Below, one piece after another: positions 22,061 through 33,508 of a stretch of DNA of 64,000 bases (its first letter is position 1; every line of letters starts with the position of its first letter). A program made the translations under genes and the position numbers. This DNA is from Calliopsis andreniformis (Eukaryota > Arthropoda > Insecta > Hymenoptera > Andrenidae). The stretch is from NCBI RefSeq assembly GCF_051401765.1, contig NW_027480432.1:13224501-13288500 (forward strand). The letters are read 5' to 3'. The notes beneath the pieces are model-generated. The model ran no database searches. It was not told where the DNA came from and worked only from the letters and a program-made list of their open reading frames with translations.

Positions 22061-23660
22061 ATCGTTTACGATTGCTAGCGGTGGATTTAGGGTCCAAGTG
22101 AATCTGGAGTCCACCAGGCGAGGGTTAATAATCTTTAATCGTCCATTGTTTTTTCCAATCGTATCTGTTCGGTACTTTTCCGTCTATCCGCTCTCAACAT
22201 TTTTTCTCTATCCATATCTTTATTAGAACCATCTCACTTCTCCAAGTTTTACCAAAACTCTTCATTCTTTTTTTACATTTCCACCACATTCCAAAAATAT
22301 CTCTTTTCTTCTCATTTGATACTCCTGCTGTTGTCCCTCCTTCCCTCGTTTCTAAATCTTCACTTCTTTTTTTGTACCTTTTCTTCTCTCTTGTTCCCCT
22401 CCTTCCATTTGATTTCCATCGTATCTTTTAATACTCTCCTCCTTTTATACTACATTCACATTTTTTCTCAATCAAAACCTTTGTATATCCCAACGTAGCT
22501 ATTTTCTCCTTTGTTCTTTCTTTTGCTACTTCTCGTTTCAATTTCCCTTGAATCTTCTATTCTTATCTTTTTTCCATTAGCCCTGTTTGTTTTCCACTAT
22601 CTTTGTTTTTGTGTTGGATTACACCCCCCCCCCCCCCCCCCCCCCCCCCATCTTTCTTATTTACTTTCATATCCTTTCATATCCTTACCTTTTTCCTCTT
22701 TCCTGTTTCTCCTTTATTTCTTTCGTCTCCTTCACCTCCCCCTCTTATCTCATGCACCACCTCTTTTATCTCCACTTATCGTTTTTTCAAGGCTTCTCCT
22801 ATAGTAGTGATGCCCAGAAAGAATGCCCACGGGCGTCTGGCAATGCTCGAAATTGCTCACTCGCGGCCTAGCCTGAGGGGCTCCCCCACTCCTTCAGGAG
22901 CGGCCTTAGAGTAGTTTTGACGGATCCCCTCTCTGCTGCTGAAAGTCGGTCTTGAAACTGTTCGCGAGGGATTCCTAGTATTCTCTTGAGCATCGCTGTG
23001 CTATGCCTTGTTTCATCTTTCCTCTTATCATCCTTTTCATCTCTTCTCAATTCCCCTCCATACCTTTTGTCTTTGCTAACGTTCTTTTGGTTTTTCCGTT
23101 CTTTCTAAACACATCTTCTTTCTTTTCCCTTTTCTTTATGTTCTAGTTCTACCGTCTTCCTTTTCAGTATCGCACTTATGTTTTTTATCTTTGCTATATT
23201 GTTACTTCATTTATTTGTTAATTCATCTCTGTATAACATTTTCCTGCCTCCCCACCTTCCCTCCTCTTTTCTCTTCTGTTTTTTCTTTTATTTTCTTTAC
23301 TCATCTTCTTCGCACCTTCTTACTACTTACCTTATCTACTTCTTCTCGACGTTTCACTGTGTGCTACCTTCTTCCTACTACTTTGTATCTTCTGACTTAA
23401 TGCTGTTACCTTCCCACCTTGTTTACTCTGCTTTCTTCATTTTCCGCTTATTTCTTACTGTTTGACCTAACCTTATTTTCTCTGAACATTTGCTACTGAC
23501 ACATTCTCCTTTTACCCTTTTCTTCCTTTATTGCATTCCCTATTACCCTTACTACCATACCTTTGTCCTATGCACTCCTATTTGCACTTCTTCAACCTTT
23601 TGCTAATTATTATCTTTTATATCCTTCGAATTGCCCAATCTCTTCACGCACACACGCACG
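22061..23660 (-). pseudogene. Decayed LINE-like block, reverse strand
   Basis: A long pyrimidine-rich forward strand whose reverse complement gives Lys/Glu/Arg-rich frames broken by stops, as in the two clearer LINE fragments nearby (for example IFGMWWKCKKRMK near 22320-22270). A GC-rich insert lies at about 22800-23010. Assignment rests on composition and on resemblance to neighbouring LINE pieces; no catalytic motif was seen. Confidence 0.4.
22624..22649. repeat. Poly-C tract, 26 C
   Basis: Uninterrupted homopolymer inside the decayed LINE-like block. Proline-rich open frames across it are artefacts. Confidence 0.97.
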
Positions 23661-24690
23661 TACACACATAATAAATTATAAACTATATTAATGTTAACTG
23701 TAATATTAATTAATTATTTATATTATGAATTATAAACTGCATATATTAGACACATAATACAAAAACTAATTTTGTCAGTTGCAACAATTAATTTTAAAAA
23801 CTATTTTAATATTAATTATAATACTAATAAATTACACTGTTATTAATTATAAACCATATGAATATAAGTTAATATGAATATTAATTAATTATAATGTTAT
23901 TAATTACGCTCAGTAGATGGCAGTGTGCAATGAAACAGACGAAGTATTAAGCTCTAAATTTTTACTTAAAGTTCGTAGATGCGCATATCGCGGTTATAAC
24001 CAGAAAGTTGTTAATTATTAGAAAAAAAGGTTCTCAGTCTACTATAAATAAAACTAATAAGAGATAATCGCTACTGTAGATAAGAATTTTAACTAAAATA
24101 GATGAGGTTAGAGAGGTTAGTTATTTACGGAGCCATGAACAGGAAAGAAAACTTTCAAGAAAGGGTTTCGAGAGGTAGGTTCTTAAACCTAGTCAAACTC
24201 TTTAAAATTGCGGGTGAGGATAGCTGGCAGAAAACTTTACCATTACTTATAATACTTTTTTTAGTCAGTGACAACACAGACAGAGCGTTAGAATGAGGGT
24301 AACCGGATGTCCCGATTTTTAAGAATTTGATCCTGTTTTGGGTTGGACGTCCCAGAATTCCAAATAAACACTTTTGGGTCTATTACGTATCCAGAATTTT
24401 AAATATTTATAAGTTTGTAACCATAAACGACACTCTTTCTGTTAATATATAATCAGTGAACTAAAGAATGAAGTCATTCAAATTTCGAAACTAAGAATGC
24501 AATAATTGTGTGCTATTTTAAAATGGATATGATGATATGTGTATAATTTACTAATTATTTAAAGAAGAATAGCAGTTATTGCAGGCTGTAAACAGCAGTC
24601 AAAAATATTACAAAAAGATTTACCTTTTTCTGTACCCGTCATCGTATCCTCTGTCTCGTTTAGTTTCATCGATCTAGTCATAGATTCTAT
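23661..24690. other. AT-rich spacer, no gene
   Basis: Begins with a short CA-type run (CACACACGCACG) and a TTAATTATAAT-rich segment like that at 15100-15380, then ordinary AT-rich DNA. A 64-codon forward frame at 24102-24296 lacks any motif. Nothing else is recognisable. Confidence 0.45.
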
Positions 24691-25265
24691 ATAAACTAGA
24701 GGAAATGCGGAACGAAAATAGAGAAATAAGAAAGAAGACTTCAGAAGTGAAGGAAACGTTAAGAGAAATATCATGTTTAAAAGAAAAACTGGTAAAAAAT
24801 GAGCGTAAAGAAGAATCTAGGAACTGGAGCAAGCGGAGAAATACAGGAGTAAGAAAGAAGGTGTTAATTATATGATCATAAAAGAGTTAGAGACAAGAGG
24901 GGCATAGAAAAAGACGTAAGACAGTTAATCTCAAGCAGATAATCTTGAAACAGAGGTAGAAATTAAATCTTTATCCCTCCTGAGAAATATAGACAACAAA
25001 AGCCTGGTAAAAGGTAAATTAGCCAGCTTTGAAGATAAAATAAAAAATTTATAAACATAAAAAGAAGCTTGAAGGACAAAAGATTTACATTGATGATGAC
25101 TCGATCTTAAAGGAACAAGAAATTCAAAAGGAAATTTTATGTAGGAAAGTAAAAGAGAGGAGAAAAGGAAATAAGATAGGAAAGAGATGTAAAAAGATAT
25201 GTATACATAAACGACATGCATATGTCTGGGTTGACGATATGAACTCAAATAAAAGAGGATTATTT
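24691..25265 (+). pseudogene. LINE ORF1 remnant
   Basis: From about 24697 the forward strand reads KLEEMRNENREIRKKTSEV and on, a charged coiled-coil frame of about 58 codons. After several breaks, 25083-25260 reads IYIDDDSILKEQEIQ followed by a basic segment ending in a stop. Coiled coil then YIDDDxxxxEREIQ-like and basic tail is the pattern of the first open frame of insect non-LTR elements. The piece is followed, in order, by endonuclease and reverse-transcriptase fragments, so the three probably derive from one copy. Confidence 0.6.
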
Positions 25266-26490
25266 CATCGCGATCATATTCGTCAAGACCGCAATTAGTA
25301 TAAACACGCTGGTACAGATGAGCTCATTTGAAACATACATTTTGTTTTGGAATGTACATTTCATTTATAATCTCTACGATATAAATACATAACAAGAATT
25401 ATTAGGAAGGTTTTAAAATCACAATATTAATATGCCTGAATGAAATTTTGGGCTTTAGAGGATAAGTTACATCTTCCGAGCTTCTTAAGGGATTAGACTA
25501 TTCCGATCAGTTTAAAAAATTGAAAATTTGTTTCCCCTTAAATCAATACTTCATTATCCTAAAAATAATACACTATTAATTAGTTTAATTCGTTAAAATA
25601 CGTAAGTGGAGCATACCAAGTTTCTGTACTCCGTTGACCGTCGTTTGATTAGTCAAAAAGCTAAGGAGACGCCAAAATGATGACAACGCGCAATAAGAAG
25701 GAGGATATTATGGAGCACAAATAGTTAACTAATAGTACGAACCAAAGTTTTAAATTTTACTAGAGAAAATCTGCTTCGAGAACTAACCTATGTATTTTCC
25801 TTCACATTTTTTGAAACTGTTTATTGAGACTTAAGTAAAGTTTCACCGAGTTTGGCGCAATTTTACAAAGAAATTCTTAAATACATTTTCCATTGTCTAA
25901 CATAGGATTGCTTCGATATTTTACTTCTTACGTGATCTATAAATAAGAAAAGGGACCATTTTCTTCAAAAAACAGAACCTCCACGTCAAAATCCTGTCAT
26001 TTCATTGTTTTTGAACTAAATGGGAAAATCGTGCGTTAGATGATAGACAATTTAAATTAATTTAATATCTTCTTGTTCAAATTTTGTTTCAGAAATTTGC
26101 TCATAAAAAATTACGTACACTATCTAGTCGTATGTGCCATAGTATACTCTCAACTGACATCTTTGTTTTAAAGAAACATTGTTAAGCAAAAATATTTATA
26201 TATTATAGATACATGTCTGTCATTATTGAAAATAGTTTCGGAAAGAAGTGTTTTTGTAATTTAGAAATAAATTCACAAAGATACGGTATATTTTCACGAA
26301 GTTAACCTAGTCAACCCCTTCAATAACTAGAATTACATAGCAAGATAATTAGAGAGGGCACCAGGCGAAGAGATAATAGGGGTCTGCGTATCATCTATGA
26401 CAAAAATATAGTGAAAAATTTGTAATTGCTAAAATCTAGCGACTCCTGGCTGCTTATCAAGTGTAGCATAGGTAACGATAATTACATTGA
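25266..26490. other. Noncoding gap inside decayed LINE
   Basis: AT-rich DNA between ORF1 and endonuclease remnants with no recognisable frame. Longer than expected between the two parts, so it probably includes unrelated inserted sequence. Confidence 0.4.
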
Positions 26491-26750
26491 TAATTACATA
26501 CAAAAACGTCTATATTATGGATAAGAATGCTGAATATGTCATAGAAACCCTCGTTAAGATGCTACCAGATCGTAAAAAGAAATATCTGAGTATTCTCGTG
26601 ATCGGAGATGACTTCAACTTGCAATGAGGAAATTTGAATAAAATTGATAAAGACATCAAGGGCTTACGCTAAATTATAAAAGAGAATCTAGCGTCTCAAA
26701 GATAAATGAAATGGGCAAACTACTAGAAAAAGAAGGCCTACATATACAGG
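26491..26750 (+). pseudogene. LINE endonuclease remnant
   Basis: From 26519 an ATG-led frame ends in YLSILVIGDDFNLQ-stop, the decayed GDFN metal-binding block of the AP-like endonuclease. After a frame change, INEMGKLLEKEGLHI matches the conserved block that follows it in active elements. The fragment is cut at about 26750 by another repeat. Confidence 0.7.
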
Positions 26751-27005
26751 GTGTTTCCGGAACAGCACGGGATAAATTTAAGAGATGATTCTAAAGACCA
26801 AAATAAGGCGAAAATCAAGAATAACAGTTTCTCGTTAGAGGCTTCGTTTGTTAGTTATGAGCGTTTCAAAATCTGATGGAAAGCATTAGAAATGAGCTCG
26901 CGTGGAGGCTTCGTGCAATGATTGCCCGAATAGTAGTGTCGCAGTGACGTAACGGAGGGGCGAGGTCATCCACCATCAAATAGCTGATTGGAAATTTTCA
27001 CATCG
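26751..27005. mobile_element. Repeat of the CAGGGTGTTTCC family, inserted in LINE
   Basis: Starts ACAGGGTGTTTCCGG and matches 38590-38845 in reverse complement over about 240 bases (GATAAATTTAAGAG, GAGGCTTCGTTTGTTAGTTA and others). It separates the endonuclease and reverse-transcriptase parts of the LINE, so it inserted later. Noncoding; class unknown. Confidence 0.75.
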
Positions 27006-27200
27006 TACAAAGTAGATACGAACGTCCGTATAATATTGATGAAAGCCAAATATAATAAAACAACTGCAAATATAAAAACTAGTTACGCCCTGACCAAGAG
27101 GATCGGTATCACCAATGGAATGCTACAGGGTGATTCATTACGTCCAATCCTGTTTTTCTTGTTGGTCTTTGATGTGGACAAATTTTGGCTAAATAAACTA
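27006..27200 (+). pseudogene. LINE reverse transcriptase fragment
   Basis: The forward frame includes KRIGITNGMLQGDSLRPILF, the conserved GxxQGDxLSPxLF block of retrotransposon reverse transcriptase (RT motif 4), followed by a weak FLLVFDVDKF. The YADD block is missing. A non-functional remnant in the same orientation as the preceding ORF1 and endonuclease pieces. Confidence 0.8.
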
Positions 27201-27630
27201 CAGTATCTCTACAAGAAGAAGGCTACCGGAACAGTACAGAAGTTAGGAGGGTATTCCGCTCGCTCCGCTTAATCCCACATTTGATCATCATTTGCCTTGC
27301 TTTCGACACGATCCACTGTCGATCTTCATCATGTGTTTTGGTCAATAGGAATAATACTTGTGACGGCAGGTTGATGTGTAGGGTTCCTAAACTGAAGTAG
27401 AGATCTACATGCCAATCAGACTCGCATTCCTTTACTTAGTAATGGACGTAGAGTTTTCAGATCCGACTAGACATTGGCTCATATAATTAAAGTTAGGGCT
27501 AGAAAAATACGGCTGTAGGTTGTGCTAACAAATTTGATCAGGGAAAATTTTCTTGCCAACTGCTTTAAGACGGTGTCCATATGCTGTACCAACAAATGCG
27601 TCTTTGTCAGCGACCGTAGTCTATGTTATA
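27201..27630. other. Noncoding, nothing recognised
   Basis: No protein-like frame and no clear repeat match within the window. Confidence 0.4.
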
Positions 27631-27634
27631 CCAA

Positions 27635-28255
27635 CTCACCGCCATATGTTGAAATATTTTAAGAAATAGTAGGATATCTTAAATGGGTTACAAAATGTCC
27701 CATAACATAGTGTTTGATCCGCTTTCGTTTTGCAGTAATGATGTCTTAAAGTGAGTACTATGTTCTGGAACTAAGAGTAGCTCGTGCATATCAGTCAGAT
27801 AAACACATTGAAAGAGTCCGTTGACCCACACTATTTGGTTGCTTGAGAAGGTATTATTTATTTTGGAATGGCTTTAGCACGTGTTAAAACCCTAATAACA
27901 CAAATTCTTTAATGGAATTCTTACTGTAAACGGAGTCCGCTTTCTCGGTTACTGGATCATCTTGAACAGTTGACTGCCGGCAGTTTTTTGATCTCCTCTT
28001 CATCTGTGTGTGTTATCTACATTCTTTTTCGCAAGTATGTTCTGTCCTTAAAGATCTATAAAAATTAAAACGTATTTGCAGAATTACAAAATCCTCCAAC
28101 TCTTAGTTCCCATTAGACATGTTAACTTTAAAGCATTATTGTTGCAAAACGGAAGTAGATCGGACACAACGTTATTGGATATTTTGTAACCCATTTGAGG
28201 TCCCCTACCTTAAAATATTGAAACGTATACATGTTACACCCTCTATAAGGAAATT
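27635..28255. mobile_element. Inverted pair of the GGGTGTAAC repeat family
   Basis: The left arm (27645-27780, forward) and right arm (28095-28250, reverse) share AAATGGGTTACAAAATGTCC-like sequence, then GATCCGCTTTCGTTTTGC and CTTAAAGT. The reverse copy continues left to about 27890, matching 36280-36430 (CACACA, ACTGCCGGCA words). Other copies lie at 35833-36430 and 52000-52260. The outer end of the reverse copy reads AGGGTGTAACATGTATACG. No coding sequence. Confidence 0.75.
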
Positions 28256-29500
28256 GCCAATATGGAGTATGGCAAACTTCCATACAGCGGATTGACATAG
28301 TGTGACATCTCGTTGAATTCGTTTCAATAAATGTTAACATATTATGAATAAAAACGTATAGAGTTCCATTTGAAAAAATGAACATAGTTTTGAAATCTCA
28401 CCCACTATACCACTTACAAAAAAACTATTTTCACCACATAATGTCCCCCTATATCAAACACTCTTTGTAAAAACATTTGCTCGATACCTTTGGATTTTTT
28501 CGAGATATTCCACCGTTTCCAGTTAAAAAAGACCCTACATGTACACGAATATATGTACATATACATGTATGTGTATGTGTAGATTTTTCGGAGAATTAGA
28601 ATTACATACAAGTGTTTGAAATTAACAATAAACAATTTAACTGTATACAAGTAATACGCGTAACAACATCTTTACAATAGTTAGTACAGCTCAATTTTTA
28701 AGGTTGCTTGTAAAAGTTCAAATATATCAGTTACATATAGATTTATAAATAAAAATTTCTATAAAAAAATTATAATATTTGTGAAATAATGTTACATGCA
28801 ATTTCAATATTTAAAATATTTAAAATATTTAAAAAAAAGTTCTTTCCATACAGTGTATCGAACCTAGTACCTGTCATTGGAAATTAACTATCATTCACAC
28901 ATATTCAACCGCCATCCTTCAGGATACCATGAAATTCTAACTATAACGAAGCAGAGTTGGACATATTTTATTTAGAATAAGGGATCAAAAATAACGAATA
29001 AATTCACACAGTTTATTCCCGAATAACGGATGACAATACAGATTTATTGGTAACTAACGAATCATTTTTTATCGAATAAAACTGATATTCATAATTCGCG
29101 AATAAATTTTTGAACTTTATTCGTTAAGAGCTCTGCGGCGAATAACTTTCCGGACTAAGCACATGTAAATATCATTACAAAATGTTTAATAATTTATTTG
29201 AGAAGTTATTTGAATAGGTTTCTATTCGAATAAAAAGTTATCCGTTATTTTTAGATAATTTCATTTTATTCGTAATTCTCATTCGAAAATCCTACGAATA
29301 AAAATTTATTCGAAATGTTAATTCGAATAACTTGGAAAGAGTTGTTTCTGTTATCTATAAAAATATGTAATCCTAAAGTAGGGAATAACATTTTCTTATA
29401 AGGTGTTTAGTTTTTGGGAAAATTGAATTTAAAGATTCGTCTAGTATGCATGCACTTGGCTATCTTTTTTTTTTATTAATAATTGTATTATTTTACGTTT
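28256..29500. other. AT-rich noncoding DNA with two repeat traces
   Basis: Bases 28735-28850 match 3105-3200 directly. From about 28980 to 29335 the word CGAATAA or its reverse TTATTCG recurs about ten times, giving a patch of interleaved short inverted repeats. No gene. Confidence 0.5.
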
Positions 29501-30200
29501 ACATTACAGAATAAATTGTTGAAAATGTCATCCTTGTTGATGCATACAGATCTTTGTTTTTCGAGTTACAGAGTCATAGAATGATGTTAACGTATTATGA
29601 TACTTTAATTTCGAATGCTAAGCCATTTATGGAGTCATACGAAAGAATTAGTGTATGTAGAAAGCACTCTAAATCTTCTGCAGTTACAAGAAATGATACA
29701 CGCTTTACAGAAATTAAAACATCAGAGCATCGTAATATCAGCACACGATTCTCTGATTCAAAGAACAAAGATTTATATACATATATCAATAGGGATGGTA
29801 CTTTCAACAATTTATTCTGTAATGTAAAGCAACACAATTATTAATAAATGTATTATCTGTACGTATTATGATGTTGATACTGCTGGTTTTTACGTATGCA
29901 TACCATACAAACCTTTCAATTCAATTTTCTTAGAAACTAAGTATCTTATTAAAAAAATTGCATTTTCCATTTTCGGTTTATCATTGCATGTAGAATCGCC
30001 CTTTATCGGTTGTATCATCTTGTTCATAAACTTGTTTTAATTTAATTGTTCATAAAACATACAACATAAACATAAAGCATTGACACGAGATATTCCACAG
30101 AATGTCATTGTTTGACCTTTAGACTCATCCCTCGAAATTTCATAAAAATTTGTTGGGACCTCACCGAAGAGTCTCCTTCCAAATCGGAGGTGAAAATATC
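29501..30200. other. No gene established; overlapping frames at 29554-29844
   Basis: Three mutually overlapping open frames of 70-96 codons (two forward, one reverse) occupy 29554-29844. None has a recognisable motif, and overlapping on both strands makes all doubtful. A frame-shifted relic of an old coding element is possible, since the composition is less AT-rich than the flanks. Confidence 0.3.
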
Positions 30201-30319
30201 TGTAATGTCAAAAAGATTGCGTGTGGCTCGTGCCGCTTGTTGGTGACTTGGATCTAAGCGTTGCAAGTTTCTTTCCGAAGGTGTCCGATGCGGCCCGAAC
30301 CGCCGAGCTCACCTGTTTG

Positions 30320-31490
30320 AGCCTCACAATGTCATTTACAGTAATGTTGCGGACGAGAGCCGCTCTCGGGTCTGGTCGCGACTCTCGTCCGCGACTGGTA
30401 GTCGATTCGGCTTCCTTTGCTCTCGGTCGCCGAGATAATTGGTACACGACCGCAGAAGCAAAAAAAAGGGTCTCGCTCGAGCTCGATGCCCGAAATCAAT
30501 GACGTCAGAAAAGACAAGGATAGCATTAGGGATTTAATAGGAAAAATTGAAGTTCCTTATTTGCAAACAGATTTTCACGCAAGTACCACCAATCGATTCC
30601 TTGTGCTCTCCCGATAAAAATGATATCAAATACGACATGATTCCTATTATTTATAATAAAGATATTTAAATAATAAAGGTTGGAACCCTGCGACGGTTAC
30701 GGAGAATCGTCAAACTTACTTTTCTATCAGTTCTTTACGAGCTAAAAATGACATAAACAGAATTTATGTATATTATATTTAATCGATGTCGGAAAGAAGA
30801 TATTAAAAATAAAAAAATAAAAATTTCTAAACATTTAAAACGGAACTTATATACATACTTTTTGTATTACGCTTTCATTTTCTTAATAATTTCAGTCATT
30901 AAATAATTAAACACAAAAATATGAGGGAATACATAATAGGGAGTTAGCCCTACGACGAGAGCCGCGTTCGTCGAATCGACTACCACTCGCGAGCGAGAGT
31001 CGCGCTCGGGTCTAGTCGTGCCTTAGAATCGACTACCATTCACGGACGAGAGCAGCGCTCGGGACTGGTCGTGCTTAAAATCGACTACCACTCACGGACG
31101 AGAGTCGCGCCCGGGTCTGTTTACATAACGCAATGAGCATGACCTTTCGTTCTACAAACCAAGTTTTATGTATCTTTGTTAAAAATAATCGGAATCATGT
31201 CGTGTTTGACATCATTTTAATCGGGAGAGCACAAGGAATCGATTGGTGTTACTTGCGTGAAAATCCGTTTGCGAATAAGAAACTTCAATTTTTCCTATTT
31301 AAATCCCTAATGCTATCGTTGTTTTTTATGACGTCCTTGTTCTCGGGCGTCGAGCTCGAACGCGATGGTTCCAAGAATTGGTTTCTCGGCGGCACGTATC
31401 AAACGAGGTAGTGGGGATAAACCACGGCTGTCGTCCGTGTAGACGAAACGGCTCTCGTCCGCAACATTACTGTAGTATGATATTTCATGG
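30320..31490. mobile_element. 1.2-kb inverted-repeat element with GC-rich ends
   Basis: The left arm from CAGTAATGTTGCGGACGAG (30339) to about 30650 is inverted at 31170-31472. Paired words include GAGCTCGA(T/C)GCCCGA, ATAGCATTAGGGATTTAA and CGATTCCTTGTGCTCTC. The arms differ by small insertions. The open frames here are mirror images of each other and are not genes. Outside the arms the right flank continues with GTGGAGGGGCAAATTCTCAATA, which recurs at the edge of the 47.6-48.3 kb palindrome. Confidence 0.8.
30955..31120. repeat. Three tandem units of about 55-60 bp inside the palindrome
   Basis: Each unit contains GGACGAGAG(T/C)CGCGCTCGGG or a close variant, then TCTGGTCGTG, then ATCGACTACCA(C/T)TCACGG. 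The same core appears in both orientations within the left arm at 30350-30410. CG-rich, noncoding. Confidence 0.8.
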
Positions 31491-31699
31491 AACTCCTTGT
31501 GGGACATGAACGATACACGCAGCTCGTACGATAGTTGTGGGGGTAGATAGTGGAGGGGCAAATTCTCAATAACTCACGTGCCAAATCTGGGCATCAACGA
31601 TCTTCCTGATTAGGCGCTGCCCTGTGTGCACCAACCGAACCAAACTTGTCACTTTTTTACTCTGTTTTATCCCTAGCGTGGCAAAAAGCACTACCGATA
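31491..31699. other. Short flank, nothing recognised
   Basis: Contains the GTGGAGGGG...TCTCAATA block shared with 48270, otherwise unremarkable. Confidence 0.4.
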
Positions 31700-32008
31700 C
31701 GCCATTTCACTTTTTAGCCTTATATTAGAAGATTTTGAGCTGAGAAATGGCTCATTCGATGGAGGAAGGTTCAACCGAGTGTGCTGTGGTCATTATTTCA
31801 CTTAGATAAATCTGTAAATTACTTAAAAATGCTTTGATTTCATAGCTGTGAATTTGTCAATTTTTGCTTTACTTTGAACATTCACATTACTGAATATTAG
31901 TAGAATCTGGATAAATTGTGACTGGAGCACATTCAATTGAATTTTCTTCTATCGAATGAGCCCTTTTGTAGGTGAAAATCTAATATAAGGACGAAAAGTG
32001 TAATGACG
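31700..32008. mobile_element. MITE with about 50-bp terminal inverted repeats
   Basis: Ends CACTTTTTAGCCTTATATTA (31708) and its inverse (TAATATAAGGACGAAAAGTG, ending at 32000) continue inwards through TGAGC...CTCATTCGAT. About 300 bp, no coding sequence. Target duplication not determined. Confidence 0.75.
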
Positions 32009-32169
32009 TAAATTTCTGTTTCTATCTAATTTTATCGGTAATGTCACCGCCTTGACATATCCAGGTCTACCCCCTTAAGGAAGTATCTGCTCATACTCAG
32101 TCTACAAAGTATATTTAGAATATAGGATTTTAATGCTATTTTGTAGACTGAATCTTTGTGAATACTATT

Positions 32170-33320
32170 TATACAGGGTGGTCAACTTGAAACTGTTGAC
32201 TTGTTTAAATTACTTGAAAACCGTTCGTTATATAAAAAAAAATGTTTCACTTATAAGTTGTAAGGTATAAAGTGAAGCATACACTGTTATGGTTAGTTAT
32301 TTCTGCTTTACTCTTTTACTGACAGTCAATGTGCAAGGCAAATGATATATGTTCAAGCGTTGCCCTCGTACTTTAAATTACTTTCATTTATTCAACTATT
32401 AAGGACAAAGGGGAACCCTAAAATGAGACCATTTTTTACCCGTTTCTGATCTCACGATTTCGAAACTGAATTTTATGTCAAATATTAGTTTATGACGAGA
32501 CATTAATTAGTGCAACATTTTTCATTGAGCTGAGTTTCCGAGCTATGACAAGTCGAAGTTGAGAAAAATTCGTTGAAGCGTTAGTACATACGTTTCTATG
32601 TTGCGCTATTACGGGCCTTTATGTCCATTCGATAATTTAAATAATTTTTGTCCAGGGGTTTCTCGAATGCTTACAACGAATTTGAATTTAGAGTTTCAAA
32701 GTTTATAATGGTTTATTCAATGTAATAAATATTAAAATATGTTCTAATTTTCATGCAACTTTCTAATGTTCCTACGAATGTCCACTTATCGTTTAAAAGT
32801 TAATAATATAAATAGTTATAAAATAGGTTTTCTAAATACATATTTGTGGTTTGAATAACAATTACTTTTATTTTTATGGTATCTACTTTGTTTGGTTAAT
32901 ATCACGACATAAACATATCCAATACCGATATTTGCAATGTATCCACCACCATACCCAAAAATCAAAATCAACAAAAATAAAAAATACTGATATAGCGTGT
33001 ACATTAATATCATGTATTATACATTATATTTAATCGATCATTAAAAATCTAAGCTTAAATTAGTTGTTAGCAACCGGAAAAATCTCTTGAAGCAAGGTTT
33101 TTTATTCTCGAAGTGACATTATAGGTTTGTACATTGAAGGTTATGCTCCGATGCATTAATGAATTTCATTGACTTTGACTTCTCATATCTCAGAAACTAA
33201 TTTTCAGTTCAATTTAAAATTTTGTAGTGATTCATGTTTCATTATAAGCTAACATTTGGCATAAGATTCAGTTCCAAAATCGTGGACCCAAAAATGGGAC
33301 ATATCTAGGATTATTCTTCA
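32170..33320. mobile_element. Old inverted-repeat element
   Basis: Begins ACAGGGTGGTCAACTTG near 32173. Blocks at about 32420-32600 (GATTTCGAAACTGAATTTTATG, then AAATATTAGTTTATGACGAGACA) are found diverged and inverted at 33120-33305. The arms are clearly more eroded than those of the other palindromes here. No coding sequence. Confidence 0.6.
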
Positions 33321-33508
33321 TTGTATTATATTTGAATAGTAAATATGTAAGAATGTACATATCACGTATGTGTAGGATCTTTGTAATGGGCGAAAACCTG
33401 ATTCAGAAATATAAATAATGATAATAATAATAATAGTAATATAATTAATTATAAACTATATTAATCATGCAATTCCATAATCATGTCTCTCAATTCCAAC
33501 ATTTTCAG

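Noticed and set aside
22511..22914. Proline-rich open frames across the poly-C tract
   Set aside because: They are produced by the C homopolymer and pyrimidine bias of a reverse-strand LINE remnant; three overlapping frames cannot all be genes.
29554..29844. 96-codon forward frame
   Set aside because: Overlapped by frames on both strands and without motif; left as undecided noncoding.
30208..30617. Four overlapping frames on both strands in a GC-rich palindrome arm
   Set aside because: Mirror frames of an inverted repeat, with no protein-like motif.
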